DNA of 64,000 nt from an uncultured Pelagibacteraceae bacterium (GTDB lineage Bacteria > Pseudomonadota > Alphaproteobacteria > Pelagibacterales > Pelagibacteraceae): positions 1 to 64,000 of the forward strand of contig CACGJO010000001.1 in the NCBI GenBank assembly GCA_902573425.1. The letters run 5' to 3'. Made by a program: the position numbers and the translations under genes. Shown one piece after another: positions 39,101-50,357 of this stretch. The number at the start of each line of letters is the position of its first letter. Position 1 is the first letter of the stretch. The notes beneath the pieces are model-generated. The model saw only the letters and a program-made list of their open reading frames with translations. It was not told where the DNA came from and ran no database searches.

Positions 39101-39572
39101 TAAATATTTTTACAAAGTTATGTGTTATGCAGATAAAGAAAATAATCGAGCCTAGCGCCACACCAGTTTGTGGTATCCAAAGTAAAATTTCGTCTGCACC
39201 CTGGCTCCGCTCAGCAAGTTGTATTGAAACAATCCACATTTTAATAAAATAAAAAGCTAAAAAGCCTGAAAAAAATGTGGAGACTCCCAAGCACCAGAAA
39301 GTCAAAAATTTTAATAATTTTCCTTTGGCTTTCTCTAAAAATAAAGTAATTCGAATATGGGCATTTTCATTGAATGTATATGCAAGAGCTAAAAATGATG
39401 CTGATGCTAAGCTATAACCAGAGTATTCGGTTAAACCACGAATATAAAAACCAAAAATTCTTGAGGTTATTCCTAAAACAATAGTCCCTAAAATTAAGAT
39501 TAAAAAAATAGCTGCTAGGTATCCTGAGAATTTATAAAAAGAATTTAAAAATTTATCTAATTTTTGAAGCAT
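39081..39572 (-). CDS. dctQ: TRAP transporter small permease (DctQ-like)
   Basis: 4-TM protein, RGLTEYSGYSLASASFLALAYTFNENAHIRITLF; between DctP and DctM. Confidence 0.88.
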   Translation of the reverse strand: MLQKLDKFLNSFYKFSGYLAAIFLILILGTIVLGITSRIFGFYIRGLTEYSGYSLASASFLALAYTFNENAHIRITLFLEKAKGKLLKFLTFWCLGVSTFFSGFLAFYFIKMWIVSIQLAERSQGADEILLWIPQTGVALGSIIFFICITHNFVKIFIEKSND

Positions 39573-39600
39573 AAAGGCCGTACCCTATTATACGGCCTTT
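39573..39600 (-). promoter_or_regulatory. Intercistronic hairpin abutting the dctQ start codon
   Basis: Minus strand AAAGGCCGTA-TAATAGGG-TACGGCCTTT immediately followed by ATG. Confidence 0.75.
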
Positions 39601-39615
39601 TTGCCTAAATTAAAT

Positions 39616-40587
39616 TTATTTATAAGCCGATAAAACAGCTTGTCCTCTTGAACCAGCTCTACCAGCCCATTCTTTGGCCATAGTAGCACCAGTTTTTTCA
39701 AAATGACTTTGTAAAGCTGCATTAACTTTTCCAACTACCATTCCAGCATCTGCTAGAGCTTTTTTATCTGCAACATTACCTTGTTTAGATAAGTTCCAGC
39801 CTTTTCTCTCAGCAACTGCTGCTTGTTTCATAACTATTTTTTTAGTTGCATCGTCTAGCTTGTTCCAAGCTTTTTTATTTACAACAACCATGTTTTTTGG
39901 AAACCACGCTGCAATATCATAAAAATATTTAACACCGTTTTCCCAAATTTTACTATTTTTACCAGTTGTTGGTGACGTGATCATACTTTCAACCATTCCA
40001 GTTGAGAATGCTTGGCTGATCGCAACAGCTTCTAGTTTAGTTGGTTTCATACCAGTTAATTCTGCAATTCTAATTGTTGCAGAGTTATATGCTCTAAACT
40101 TAAGACCCTTAAGATCGCTTACAGAGTTAATTGCTTTTTTACTGTACAGACCTTGAGCTGGCCACGGAACTGCGTAAAGGAAAACTAGTCCTTTTTCATC
40201 AAGTCCTTTAACCAATTCTGGCTTAGAAGCTTTATAAAGTTTTTGAGCATCTGCGTAAGTTTGAGCAACAAAAGGAATAGAATCTACTTCTAATAATGGA
40301 TCAAAACTTCCATGAGCAGACATAAATCTTTCACCGATTTGTGTTTGTCCAGTTTGTACAGCTCTTAAAATAGCTCCACCTTTAAATAAAGAACCACCTG
40401 GGTGAGTCTTAATTGTAAGTTTACCACCTGTCTTTTCAGTAACAGCATTTGCAAATTCTGTTGCGTTTGCTGAATGGAAATTGCCTGCTCCATATGCTAG
40501 AGCCATATTCCATGTCTCTGCTTGAGCAGCACCCATACTGATAAGTAAAGAGGTAAGTATTACACTTATTTTTTTAATTATTTTCAT
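39616..40587 (-). CDS. dctP: TRAP transporter substrate-binding protein (DctP-like)
   Basis: Signal peptide; GLKFRAYNSATIRIAELTGMKPTKLEAVAISQAFSTGMVESMITSP. Confidence 0.92.
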   Translation of the reverse strand: MKIIKKISVILTSLLISMGAAQAETWNMALAYGAGNFHSANATEFANAVTEKTGGKLTIKTHPGGSLFKGGAILRAVQTGQTQIGERFMSAHGSFDPLLEVDSIPFVAQTYADAQKLYKASKPELVKGLDEKGLVFLYAVPWPAQGLYSKKAINSVSDLKGLKFRAYNSATIRIAELTGMKPTKLEAVAISQAFSTGMVESMITSPTTGKNSKIWENGVKYFYDIAAWFPKNMVVVNKKAWNKLDDATKKIVMKQAAVAERKGWNLSKQGNVADKKALADAGMVVGKVNAALQSHFEKTGATMAKEWAGRAGSRGQAVLSAYK

Positions 40588-40727
40588 ATGTCCCCCTATA
40601 ATTAATAAAGAGGTATTTCACATTCATGCTTTGTAAATTGCAAGACCTTTTTTTTTGCATAACAGACCCATTTTGATTAAATATTACTTTAAAATTTGCT
40701 GATATACTAATATAAGTACTATTTTAA

Positions 40728-41366
40728 ATGACTGACATAATACTACTCCCAAAAGTAATAATTTTTTTTCAAATAGTTTTTATCGATATTGTTATGGCTG
40801 CAGATAATGCAATTATTATTGGTTTAATTGCATCTTCTTTTGCCTCTAAGGATAGAAAGAGAATAATACTTCTTGGTGTTTTTGGAGCTTTTCTTTTTAG
40901 AGTAATTTTTGCTGCAATAACGGTTCAACTTTTACAGTATCCGATACTGAAAGTTGTGGGTGGTGCATTATTAATTTGGATTATTGTAAAGTTAATTAAA
41001 GATTTAGAAATCTTTGATGCTTTAAAAACTTCTAAACAACAAACACCTAAGCCAAAAAAACCACCATCATTTGCTTCGGCAGTTTATGCAATAGTAGTTG
41101 CTGATGTTACATTAAGTTTTGATAACGTTTTAGGAGTTGCGGCTGCTGCTAAAAATGAAACAGGACTATTAATCTTTGGTTTATTATTATCAGTTCTTTT
41201 AGTTGGAACTGTAGCAACTTTTTTTGCAAATTATATTAAAAATCATAAATGGGTTGGTGTTCTTGGATTAGTGGTAATTCTTTTTGTGGCTGTTCAGTTA
41301 ATTCTGGGTGGTACAAATGAAATTTACCCAGGAACAATCCCAGAATTTATTTTGAAGGTTATTTAG
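40728..41366 (+). CDS. TerC/YjbE-family integral membrane protein
   Basis: IDIVMAADNAIIIGLIASS, VADVTLSFDNVLGVAAAA. Confidence 0.88.
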   Translation: MTDIILLPKVIIFFQIVFIDIVMAADNAIIIGLIASSFASKDRKRIILLGVFGAFLFRVIFAAITVQLLQYPILKVVGGALLIWIIVKLIKDLEIFDALKTSKQQTPKPKKPPSFASAVYAIVVADVTLSFDNVLGVAAAAKNETGLLIFGLLLSVLLVGTVATFFANYIKNHKWVGVLGLVVILFVAVQLILGGTNEIYPGTIPEFILKVI

Positions 41367-42855
41367 ACTTCAAACTTATATAACTTTGCCAAGAAAAAAT
41401 TAAAATTGTAAACGCCAAAATTATTGCTGTTAATGGCCTATCATATAAAAAATTAAAAGATCCATCACTAATTAAAAGTGATCTTCTCAAATTTTCCTCC
41501 ATCAATCCTCCTAAAACAAATGCTAATATCAATGGTGGCATGGGAAATTTATAAAGTCTCAACCCTGTTGCAACTACAGCAATACCTATCATTAAAAAAA
41601 TATCAAAAGTGTTGAATGACATTAAATAAATTCCAGTCACTGAGAAAAATAAAATCATTGGTATTAAAAATGTTCTTGGGACTGCAAGAATTCTTGCAAT
41701 ATAAGGTATTAAGGGCAAGTTAAGTATGAGAAGAATAACCATTCCTACGTACATTGACATTATAACTGACCAAAATATTTCAGGGTTTGTCATATAAAGT
41801 CTTGGTCCAGGTTGGATACCAAAGCCTAATAAAGCACCAAGCATAACTGCCGTTGTTCCACTACCGGGTATGCCGAGAGTTAGTAATGGAACAAAAGAAC
41901 CCGAACACGCAGCATTATTTGCTGTTTCTGGTGCTGCTAAGCCGTGAACACTACCCTTTCCAAATTTTTCTTTTTCTTCCTTATTGACAAAATTTCTTTC
42001 CATACCATAAGCCAAAAAAGACGCGATAGTTGAGCCTGCACCAGGAAGCACTCCAACTATAAAACCAATTACCGAAGACCTTGGAATAGTTTTTAATGTT
42101 TTTTTTGTCTCATCTTTATCAAGTTTTATAGATCCCAGTTCTTTAAGCGATATGGCTTTAGCGGCACTACTTGGGTCTGTTCCTCTTAAAATAATCGTTA
42201 AAGCTTCACTCATTGCAAATGTAGCCATAACTACAAGAACAAAACTTATTCCGTCAGATAAATTCATATTGTTAAAAGTAAATCTAGGTATATCAGATAG
42301 CGTATCTTGACCTACACATGCTAACATCAAACCTAACACCGCCATCATCATTGCTTTAAGAAATTGTCCTTTAGAAGAAAAAGCTGCTACAGCTGTTAAA
42401 CCAAGTATCATTAGTGCAAAATAATCTGGTGATCTAAAAGATAAACTTATTTTCGATAGACTAGGTGCTGCAAATAATAAAAAAATTGCAGCAATTGTTC
42501 CTCCGGCAAATGAACTGTAAGCGGCAATCGCAAGTGCTTTTCCAGCTTTTCCCTGTTGCGCCATCGGATATCCATCAAAAGATGTTGCCACTGTTCCAGG
42601 GATTCCTGGGGCATTTATTAATATTGATGATGTTGATCCTCCAAAAACTGCACCGTAATAAACCCCTGCCATTAATATCAATCCTGTAGCAGGATCAAAT
42701 CCATAGGTGATTGGTATCATTAAAGCAATTGCAGTCATTGGTCCAAGACCTGGGAGCATTCCTATTATTGTTCCAAAAAAGCACCCCATAACCACCATTA
42801 AAATATTTTTTAATGATAAGGCTGTATTTAAACCGATTAAAATACCTTCAATCAT
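41359..42855 (-). CDS. tctA: Tripartite tricarboxylate transporter, TctA permease
   Basis: GCFFGTIIGMLPGLGPMTAIALMIPITYG, GAVFGGSTSSILINAPG. Confidence 0.93.
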   Translation of the reverse strand: MIEGILIGLNTALSLKNILMVVMGCFFGTIIGMLPGLGPMTAIALMIPITYGFDPATGLILMAGVYYGAVFGGSTSSILINAPGIPGTVATSFDGYPMAQQGKAGKALAIAAYSSFAGGTIAAIFLLFAAPSLSKISLSFRSPDYFALMILGLTAVAAFSSKGQFLKAMMMAVLGLMLACVGQDTLSDIPRFTFNNMNLSDGISFVLVVMATFAMSEALTIILRGTDPSSAAKAISLKELGSIKLDKDETKKTLKTIPRSSVIGFIVGVLPGAGSTIASFLAYGMERNFVNKEEKEKFGKGSVHGLAAPETANNAACSGSFVPLLTLGIPGSGTTAVMLGALLGFGIQPGPRLYMTNPEIFWSVIMSMYVGMVILLILNLPLIPYIARILAVPRTFLIPMILFFSVTGIYLMSFNTFDIFLMIGIAVVATGLRLYKFPMPPLILAFVLGGLMEENLRRSLLISDGSFNFLYDRPLTAIILAFTILIFSWQSYISLKSK

Positions 42856-43322
42856 CCGATTATCCCTAAATATTTTAACAAAGGGTCTCTAAGATAAATG
42901 TTTAAGGCTCCATGAAGTAAAAACATAAATACAGCTACAAATGGGAAAGAAAAAATAAGCATTAGTTTCCATCTTCTCTCCCCTAAAAAATAATAAGATA
43001 GTAACAAGAAAATTGACGTTGATAAAAAGAACCCAACTTTTAATATAGTAAGGCCATAAAAAATCATAATAATAATCAAATAAATTACTTTTTTATAATC
43101 CAAAACATTGTGATTTACCTTTTCGACTGATTTTTCAGGAAGAAGAATTTGTAATCCAGCAAAAAACATGCCTGCATAACCAAGATAAATTGGAAAGGTT
43201 TTAGCGTTAAAAGGTGAGTTTACGTCGAATGCGAAAACTTGTATTTGATTAGCTGTATAAAGGTAAAAGGCCGATAAAACAAAGAAGAGCAGTGAAATAA
43301 TTTTGACTGAACTTATTTTCAC
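42852..43322 (-). CDS. tctB: Tripartite tricarboxylate transporter, TctB
   Basis: 4-TM small subunit, position between tctC and tctA. Confidence 0.85.
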   Translation of the reverse strand: MKISSVKIISLLFFVLSAFYLYTANQIQVFAFDVNSPFNAKTFPIYLGYAGMFFAGLQILLPEKSVEKVNHNVLDYKKVIYLIIIMIFYGLTILKVGFFLSTSIFLLLSYYFLGERRWKLMLIFSFPFVAVFMFLLHGALNIYLRDPLLKYLGIIG

Positions 43323-43347
43323 CGCTCCTCCTTTAAATCCTAATGGA

Positions 43348-44325
43348 TTAGATTACTCCTAATTTTTTCATAAGAGCTGTCATTTCTTTAGTTTGTGTTT
43401 GTAAAAATTTAACAAACTTTTTGTCTGGATTATAAATATTAACCCAAGCGTTTCTCTTTCTAACAGCTTCCCATTCAGGAGTCTTTTGAACATCGCCTAA
43501 CATTTTAGCAATTTCTTTTTTATCTGCACTGCTCATGCCAGGAGGTCCGAAAAATCCTCTCCAGTTTACAAACTGAACATCAAAACCTTGTTCTTTCAAT
43601 GTTGGAACATCAGGTGCATCTGATACTCTTTTGGGTGCTGTGATACCAATAATTCTAACTTGGTCTCTTGCTCCCATAACTTCTCCCAAACCAGTTGAAA
43701 GAATTTGAGTTTCTCCAGATAATAATCCTGCTAAAGCTTTTCCGCCAGCGTCATAAGGTATATAAACTACTTTATTTGGATCAGCTCCTGCTTCTTGAAA
43801 TGCAAGTGCTCCAATTAAATGGTCCATACTTCCTCTTACAGATCCACCAGCCATTTTCACAGATTTTGGATTAGCTTTGTAAGCCGCAACAACATCTTTG
43901 AAATTTTTAAAAGGTGAATTTTTTGCAACTGCGATTGCTCCATAGTCACCGATCACTCCAGCTATTGGCACAACATCTTTATATGAAAGAACGCCGCTGC
44001 CTTTAACATAACCTTCGTGTCTAGTAATTGATCTTAAAACTAGTGGAGTTGATTGAACTAATACAGTTCCAGCAGGTTTAGTGTTAATTAAAAATGATAG
44101 AGCTTTTCCTCCACCACCACCTGACATATTCTCGAAAGATGCACTTTTAAGCATACCAGACTTTGTTAATGCTTCTCCTGTTCCTCTAGCAGTTCCATCC
44201 CATCCACCGCCGGCTCCACCACCAATTATGAAGTGAAGTTTATCAATAGCAAATGATTGTGTTGAAAAAGATAGAAAGAAAGCAGATGCAAATAATAAAC
44301 TAATAAGTTTTCTTATATTTAACAT
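43348..44325 (-). CDS. tctC: Tripartite tricarboxylate transporter, TctC substrate-binding protein
   Basis: Signal peptide, IGGGAGGGWDGTARGTGEALTKSG, YIPYDAGGKALAGLLSGE. Confidence 0.9.
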   Translation of the reverse strand: MLNIRKLISLLFASAFFLSFSTQSFAIDKLHFIIGGGAGGGWDGTARGTGEALTKSGMLKSASFENMSGGGGGKALSFLINTKPAGTVLVQSTPLVLRSITRHEGYVKGSGVLSYKDVVPIAGVIGDYGAIAVAKNSPFKNFKDVVAAYKANPKSVKMAGGSVRGSMDHLIGALAFQEAGADPNKVVYIPYDAGGKALAGLLSGETQILSTGLGEVMGARDQVRIIGITAPKRVSDAPDVPTLKEQGFDVQFVNWRGFFGPPGMSSADKKEIAKMLGDVQKTPEWEAVRKRNAWVNIYNPDKKFVKFLQTQTKEMTALMKKLGVI

Positions 44326-44363
44326 TTTTTTCTCCTATTTGATTTTTTTATATTAGATTTTAT

Positions 44364-45521
44364 TTAATTAACCGAGTCAAGTATCTCTTTAGCCAAAATA
44401 TTGTAACCTCTAGGTGTATAGTGATCCCATTTTGATCGAATTTTATTAAAAATTTCATTAATATTTTGTTCATTGTACCCATCTTCAACTTTCTTATTAA
44501 AATCTAAATATTGAATTTTATTTTCATTAAAAAAGTTCTTTAAAGATTTAACATCTTCTACTAATAGTGATTTTAAAGTTTGTGTTTCCTCATTTTTTGG
44601 AAACATTATATCTGGACTAAGAGAATTTATAACTACTAAGAGTTTTTTATCATTTTTTTGTAAGTAATTATTTGTCTTATTAAAAACATTAATTACATCA
44701 TTTAAATTTTCTGGACTCAAAAGATATTGAAATCTATCTTCAAAACTTATCACATCATCATCGATGTTTTTAATAAATCCTCTAATGATAGACAAGTCTA
44801 AATGGTACAATCTAGCAAATTCTCTCAATTTTCTTTCTTTTCTTTTATTTAAATAATTAAAAATTTCATTCTCTCTAATACTATTTTTAGAGATTAAATC
44901 TTGGGTTTTACTATCTTTGAAATAACTTAATAAAATTGGTTCATTTTTTTCTAATGAAAGATCGTAAAAATCATTATCTGGTGTAAAAACCCAAACTAAA
45001 GTATCGTATTTAAAGTTCTGGTCGTACTCCATTAAAGTGGCATATTCCATAAGCGGGCCATTTCCATAAATACCAAGACCTATTACTTTTTTTCCTAGTT
45101 CATTCATTTGTCCTATTAAATTAGTTTTATTATTAACACACTGACCATGAACATAGGAGTCGCCTAAAACTAAAATATTAATTTCTTTTTGATAATAATC
45201 ATTATTAAATCCAAATTTATCTGACTTATAAATAATCGGTTTATCATTTTTATCTAAGCACAATATTGTTTTTTTATTAGCGATACCTGATAAAGGAATA
45301 ATTTTCTTATTTTTATTTAAAAATTTATATGGAGCAAAAGATAATACTAATTCTTCCATACTTTGATTTTCTAATTTACTCTGATAATAAAACTTTGTTT
45401 TTTTGAATAGGGAGCCTGAGTTAAATTGAAGAAATATCTCTAAAATATAAAGTAAAATATACAAAATTAAAAAGTTTGTAAAAATAATCTTAATTACTCT
45501 TGTAATTTTAGAAAATTCCAA
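44364..45521 (-). CDS. SGNH/GDSL hydrolase-like protein with N-terminal TM
   Basis: [13 protein letters not shown] block; [18 protein letters not shown]-terminal Asp-x-x-His-like block. Confidence 0.72.
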   Translation of the reverse strand: MEFSKITRVIKIIFTNFLILYILLYILEIFLQFNSGSLFKKTKFYYQSKLENQSMEELVLSFAPYKFLNKNKKIIPLSGIANKKTILCLDKNDKPIIYKSDKFGFNNDYYQKEINILVLGDSYVHGQCVNNKTNLIGQMNELGKKVIGLGIYGNGPLMEYATLMEYDQNFKYDTLVWVFTPDNDFYDLSLEKNEPILLSYFKDSKTQDLISKNSIRENEIFNYLNKRKERKLREFARLYHLDLSIIRGFIKNIDDDVISFEDRFQYLLSPENLNDVINVFNKTNNYLQKNDKKLLVVINSLSPDIMFPKNEETQTLKSLLVEDVKSLKNFFNENKIQYLDFNKKVEDGYNEQNINEIFNKIRSKWDHYTPRGYNILAKEILDSVN

Positions 45522-47013
45522 TTCTGCCCTTTTTTTTCAAAAAAAGTTTATTTTTGACTTGTACGTTTAATTTTGAGAGTTCTCCAGATTTCATGCTTCT
45601 AAGTTTCTGAACATCTTTTATAAATCTATCTGCTTCTTTTTGGTCAACAATTCCACTAGTTAATGTAATAAATTTATCTATATAGTTTGATCTAACAAAA
45701 GGTCTATTACCAGCTGGATGGGCGTCCGCAACAGATATCTCATCCTCGATTTTACTGCCATCCTTCATTTTAATGACCACCTTACCACCAAAACATTTTT
45801 TATTAGGATCGGGATCATGATATTTTTTTGTCCATTTTCTATCTTCAAATGTTTTTATTTTTCTCCACAATTCTACTGTGCTCTTTTTATTTGCTCTTGA
45901 GGGTGTATAAGAATTTACGTGGTGCCACTTTCCATCCTCTAAAGCCACTGCAAAAATATACATTATAGAGTGATCCAAAGTTTCTCTACTAGCTTTTGGA
46001 TCCATTTTTTGTGGATCTTTTGCTCCAGTCCCAATTACATAATGAGTATGATGGCTGGTGTGAATTTCAACAGATTTAATTCTTGAAATATTATCAACTC
46101 TTTCGTTCATGCTTCTTGCTAAATCAATAAGAGCTTGCGATTGGTACTCTGCTGAATGCTCTTTAGTGTAAGTTTCTAAAATAGCTTTTTTTTCTTCATT
46201 AATATTTGGAAGTGGAACTGTATATTTAGCCTTTGGTCCTCCCAAAACGTAAGCGATCACACTATCTTCTCCCTCATAAATTGGACTTGGTGCTCCCTCC
46301 CCTCGCATACATCTATCAACCGCTTCAACTGCTAATTTTCCTGCATGCGCAGGTGCAAAAGCTTTCCAACTAGAAATTTCTCCTTTTCTTGATTGCCTTG
46401 TTGAAACCGTTGTGTGAAGTGCTTGTTGTACAGATTGATAAATTGTATTTGTATTTAATTTCAGTAAAGACCCTAAACCTGCAGCAACACTAGGACCAAG
46501 ATGTGCAATATGATCTATTTTGTGTTCGTGTAGACATATTCCTTTTACAAGATTAACTTGAACTTCATATCCAGTCAAAATCCCCCTAATTAAATCTTTT
46601 CCTGACAATTTTTTTTGTTGTGCTACTGCGAGAATCGGTGGAATATTATCACCAGGGTGACTGTAATCAGCGGCTAAAAAAGTATCATGGAAATCTAATT
46701 CTCTTACTGCAGTTCCATTTGCCCAAGCTGCCCATTCACAATCAAATTTTTTCTTTGAATTAATTCCAAAAACAGTAGATCCATTCTTTCTAGGATGAGC
46801 TAAAGCCATCTCTCTTGCAGATATAACTGGTTTTCTGTTGAAGGAAGCAATAGCAACAGATGCATTATCAATAATTCTATTAATAACCATATCAATAGCA
46901 TCCTCATTCAATTTGGCTCTATCTGATGCAATCTCAGCAATTTTCCATGCTAACTGTTGTTTTTTTTTTAACTTTGAAGCTGAAGGATAAACTTTGACTT
47001 TAATTTTTCTCAT
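45508..47013 (-). CDS. MmgE/PrpD family protein
   Basis: [69 protein letters not shown]. Confidence 0.92.
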   Translation of the reverse strand: MRKIKVKVYPSASKLKKKQQLAWKIAEIASDRAKLNEDAIDMVINRIIDNASVAIASFNRKPVISAREMALAHPRKNGSTVFGINSKKKFDCEWAAWANGTAVRELDFHDTFLAADYSHPGDNIPPILAVAQQKKLSGKDLIRGILTGYEVQVNLVKGICLHEHKIDHIAHLGPSVAAGLGSLLKLNTNTIYQSVQQALHTTVSTRQSRKGEISSWKAFAPAHAGKLAVEAVDRCMRGEGAPSPIYEGEDSVIAYVLGGPKAKYTVPLPNINEEKKAILETYTKEHSAEYQSQALIDLARSMNERVDNISRIKSVEIHTSHHTHYVIGTGAKDPQKMDPKASRETLDHSIMYIFAVALEDGKWHHVNSYTPSRANKKSTVELWRKIKTFEDRKWTKKYHDPDPNKKCFGGKVVIKMKDGSKIEDEISVADAHPAGNRPFVRSNYIDKFITLTSGIVDQKEADRFIKDVQKLRSMKSGELSKLNVQVKNKLFLKKKGRIGIF

Positions 47014-47672
47014 TTTAAATCTTGCAATTGTTTTAAGTTTTTTACCTCATTTTTAGGTTTATAATCAAGTTTATCAAATACACTATTATTTCTATTCACC
47101 CAAATAGAGTTAAAACCATAATTTCCTGCGCCTGAAACATCCCAGGTATTTGCACTTAAAAATGTAATTTCTCCTTTGTTCACTTTATATTTGTTTACAG
47201 GTATATCGTAAACTTTAGGATCTGGTTTGTATATCTTTACTTCTTCAACAGAGAAAATATCATCAAATAAATTTTCTAAGTTACTGCTTTTAACTAAATG
47301 ATTTAATAGTTCTGGCGTTCCATTAGATAGAATAGCAAGTTTTAATGATTTTTTTTTCAAATTTTCTAAAACATTTTTAACTTCAGGGTAAGGGGAAAGC
47401 TCTTTATATAAACTCAATAAATCATTTCTAAGTGATTTATCTATTTGAAAAGTTTCCATTGATTTATCAAGGGAGTCTTCTGTGATTTGCCAGAAGTTTT
47501 TGTGTTTTTTCATTAAACTTCTTAGCCAAGTGTATTCTAATTGAGTAGTTCTCCAAAAATTTGCAAAGTTCTCCCACTTATTACCGATTTTGCCTTTACA
47601 CTTTTCGGCTGCAGAATTTACATCAAATAAAGTACCGTAAGCATCAAAAACAATAGCTTTTGAATTGTTCAT
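47010..47672 (-). CDS. HAD-superfamily, haloacid dehalogenase type II-like
   Basis: [50 protein letters not shown]. Confidence 0.9.
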   Translation of the reverse strand: MNNSKAIVFDAYGTLFDVNSAAEKCKGKIGNKWENFANFWRTTQLEYTWLRSLMKKHKNFWQITEDSLDKSMETFQIDKSLRNDLLSLYKELSPYPEVKNVLENLKKKSLKLAILSNGTPELLNHLVKSSNLENLFDDIFSVEEVKIYKPDPKVYDIPVNKYKVNKGEITFLSANTWDVSGAGNYGFNSIWVNRNNSVFDKLDYKPKNEVKNLKQLQDLK

Positions 47673-47675
47673 ATA

Positions 47676-50354
47676 TTAATTGAGCATATTTCTTAAAACG
47701 TATTGGAGAATTCCACCGTTTTTGTAATATTCAATTTCATTTTCAGTATCTATTCTAGATAAGAGTTTTATAGTTTTGCTTGATCCATCGGCATATTTAA
47801 TTTCACAACTTACCTCTGCTCTTGGGTTTATTCCTTTTTCAATGTCAATAATTGTAAACAACTCAGTACCTTTAATATTTAATTTTTTTCTATCAAAGCC
47901 TTCTTTAAATTGAAGAGGTAGAATTCCCATTCCCACCAGATTAGATCTATGAATTCTCTCAAAACTTTCAGCTATAACCGCTTTAACCCCTAATAATTTA
48001 GTTCCTTTAGCAGCCCAGTCTCTTGATGAACCTGTTCCATATTCTTTTCCTGCAATAACAACTAAACTGTTACCTCTTTTTTTATATTCCATAGCAGCAT
48101 CATAAACACTCATCTGTTTTCCATCTGGTTGTAAAACTGTAAAACCACCTTCAGTTCCAGGTGCCATCTCGTTTCTAATTCTTATATTCCCAAATGTACC
48201 TCTCAACATTACTTCGTGGTTTCCTCTTCTGGCTCCATATGAATTAAAATCTTTTTGTTGTACCTGATGTTCCATAAAATAATCACCCGTTGGACTATCT
48301 TTTTTAATGGATCCTGCCGGTGAGATATGGTCTGTAGTTACGGTGTCACCGAGTAATAAAAGTGGTCTAGCATCTTTAATTTTTTTAAATCCTTCGGGTT
48401 TATCAGATAAATTGTCAAAAAATGGCGGTCTTTTTACATAGGTAGAATTATCTTCCCAATTATAAATACTGCTTTGGTTTGTTTTAATTGAGCTCCATTC
48501 TTTTGGTCCCTCTGAAACATTTGAGTAGCGCTTAACAAACATGTCTGCATTTATAGATCTGAGTATTAGTTCCTCAATTTCCTTATTTGATGGCCAAATA
48601 TCTTTTAGGAATACATCTTTTCCATTTTTGTCTTTACCTAGTGGCTCTTTATAAAGGTCATGATGCATATTTCCTGCTAAAGCGTAGGCAACTACTAAAG
48701 GTGGTGAGGCTAAATAATTTGCTTTTACGTCTGGATTTATTCTGCCTTCAAAATTTCTATTTCCCGATAGAACTGAAACTGCATATAAGTTTTCTTTATG
48801 TATAGTGTCAGAGATTTCTTTGTCTAGTGGTCCGGAATTTCCAATACAAGTTGTGCAACCATAACCTACTAGGTTAAAACCTAATTGATCTAAAAATTTA
48901 TTTAGTCCAGCTTTTTCTAAATAGTCTGTAACAACCTGTGAACCTGGAGCTAATGAAGTTTTAACCCATGGTTTTACTTTTAAACCTTTTTCAACAGCTT
49001 TTTTTGCTAATAATCCTGCACCGATCATCACGCTCGGGTTTGATGTATTTGTGCATGAAGTGATAGCGCTGATTACAATATCTCCATCTTTAATTTTAAA
49101 ATCTTTATTTTTTACTTTAGCTTCTAACGGAACTTTTCGTTTTGTATTCTCTTTAAATGCTTTGTCAAAATCTTTAGAAGCACTAGTTAATAAAACTTTA
49201 TCTTGTGGCCGCTTAGGTCCGGAAATACTTGGTACAACTGAATTTAGGTCTAAAGATATAGTGTCGGTGAATTCTATTTTCTCATTTTGTTCAGACCATA
49301 AACCTTGCTCTTTAGAATATTTTTCTACAAGTGCGATTGTGTTTTCATCTCTTCCAGAAAATTTCAAATATTTTATTGTTTCATCATCTGTAGGAAAAAA
49401 TCCACAAGTAGCTCCGTACTCTGGTGCCATATTTGCGATTGTAGCTCTATCTGCTAAAGAAAGATTTTTTAATCCACTTCCAAAAAATTCTACAAATTTA
49501 CCTACAACACCTTTTTTTCTTAACATTTGAACTATTGTTAAAACTAAATCACTTGCGGTTGTTCCCTCGGTAAGTTTTCCATTAATTTCAAAACCAATTA
49601 CTTCTGGTATTAACATTGAAATTGGTTGGCCCAACATAGCCGCTTCGGCTTCAATACCACCAACTCCCCAACCAAGAACTGACAAACCATTTACCATCGT
49701 GGTGTGGCTGTCTGTTCCAACTAAGGTATCTGGATAAGCAAACAATTCTCCGTTTGTCTCTGAAGACCAAACTACTTTAGACAAATATTCTAAATTAACC
49801 TGATGACAAATACCTGTTCCAGGTGGGACCACTCTAAAATTGTTAAATGCACTTTGTCCCCATTTTAAAAAAGAATATCGTTCACCATTTCTGTCAAACT
49901 CTCTTTGAACATTTTTTGTAAATGAATCTTTTTTTGCATAATTGTCTACCATTACAGAATGATCAATAACCAAGTCGACTGTTGATAGTGGATTAATTTT
50001 CTTTGGATCTTTATTTTTAGATTTAACAGCATCTCTCATTGCTGCTAAATCTGCTACAGCTGGAATACCCGTGTAATCTTGTAATAAAATTCTTGCTGGT
50101 CTGTAAGCTATTTCTTGTTTTGAGCTTTTGGTTTTTAACCAATCGGCAATTGCTTCAATTTGTTTTTTGTTGACAGTTATATCGTCTTCAAATCTTAACA
50201 AATTTTCTAATAAAACTTTAATGGATTTAGGTAATTTATTAATATTTTTTAAACCATTCTTTTCAGCTTTTGCTAGGTTAAAAATATTATATTTTTTCCC
50301 TGATACTGTCAGTTTGTCTAGTGATTGGAATGAATTTTTACTTTTAAATTCCAT
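47676..50354 (-). CDS. acnA: Aconitate hydratase AcnA
   Basis: RPARILLQDYTGIPAVADLAAMRDAV, TDSHTTMVNGLSVLGWGVGGIEAEAAMLGQP, SCTNTSNPSVMIGAGLLA, YGTGSSRDWAAKGT. Confidence 0.97.
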   Translation of the reverse strand: MEFKSKNSFQSLDKLTVSGKKYNIFNLAKAEKNGLKNINKLPKSIKVLLENLLRFEDDITVNKKQIEAIADWLKTKSSKQEIAYRPARILLQDYTGIPAVADLAAMRDAVKSKNKDPKKINPLSTVDLVIDHSVMVDNYAKKDSFTKNVQREFDRNGERYSFLKWGQSAFNNFRVVPPGTGICHQVNLEYLSKVVWSSETNGELFAYPDTLVGTDSHTTMVNGLSVLGWGVGGIEAEAAMLGQPISMLIPEVIGFEINGKLTEGTTASDLVLTIVQMLRKKGVVGKFVEFFGSGLKNLSLADRATIANMAPEYGATCGFFPTDDETIKYLKFSGRDENTIALVEKYSKEQGLWSEQNEKIEFTDTISLDLNSVVPSISGPKRPQDKVLLTSASKDFDKAFKENTKRKVPLEAKVKNKDFKIKDGDIVISAITSCTNTSNPSVMIGAGLLAKKAVEKGLKVKPWVKTSLAPGSQVVTDYLEKAGLNKFLDQLGFNLVGYGCTTCIGNSGPLDKEISDTIHKENLYAVSVLSGNRNFEGRINPDVKANYLASPPLVVAYALAGNMHHDLYKEPLGKDKNGKDVFLKDIWPSNKEIEELILRSINADMFVKRYSNVSEGPKEWSSIKTNQSSIYNWEDNSTYVKRPPFFDNLSDKPEGFKKIKDARPLLLLGDTVTTDHISPAGSIKKDSPTGDYFMEHQVQQKDFNSYGARRGNHEVMLRGTFGNIRIRNEMAPGTEGGFTVLQPDGKQMSVYDAAMEYKKRGNSLVVIAGKEYGTGSSRDWAAKGTKLLGVKAVIAESFERIHRSNLVGMGILPLQFKEGFDRKKLNIKGTELFTIIDIEKGINPRAEVSCEIKYADGSSKTIKLLSRIDTENEIEYYKNGGILQYVLRNMLN

Positions 50355-50357
50355 GCC

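Noticed and set aside
49051-49530. 159-aa ORF on + strand
   Set aside because: Antisense shadow of acnA; no protein-like motifs
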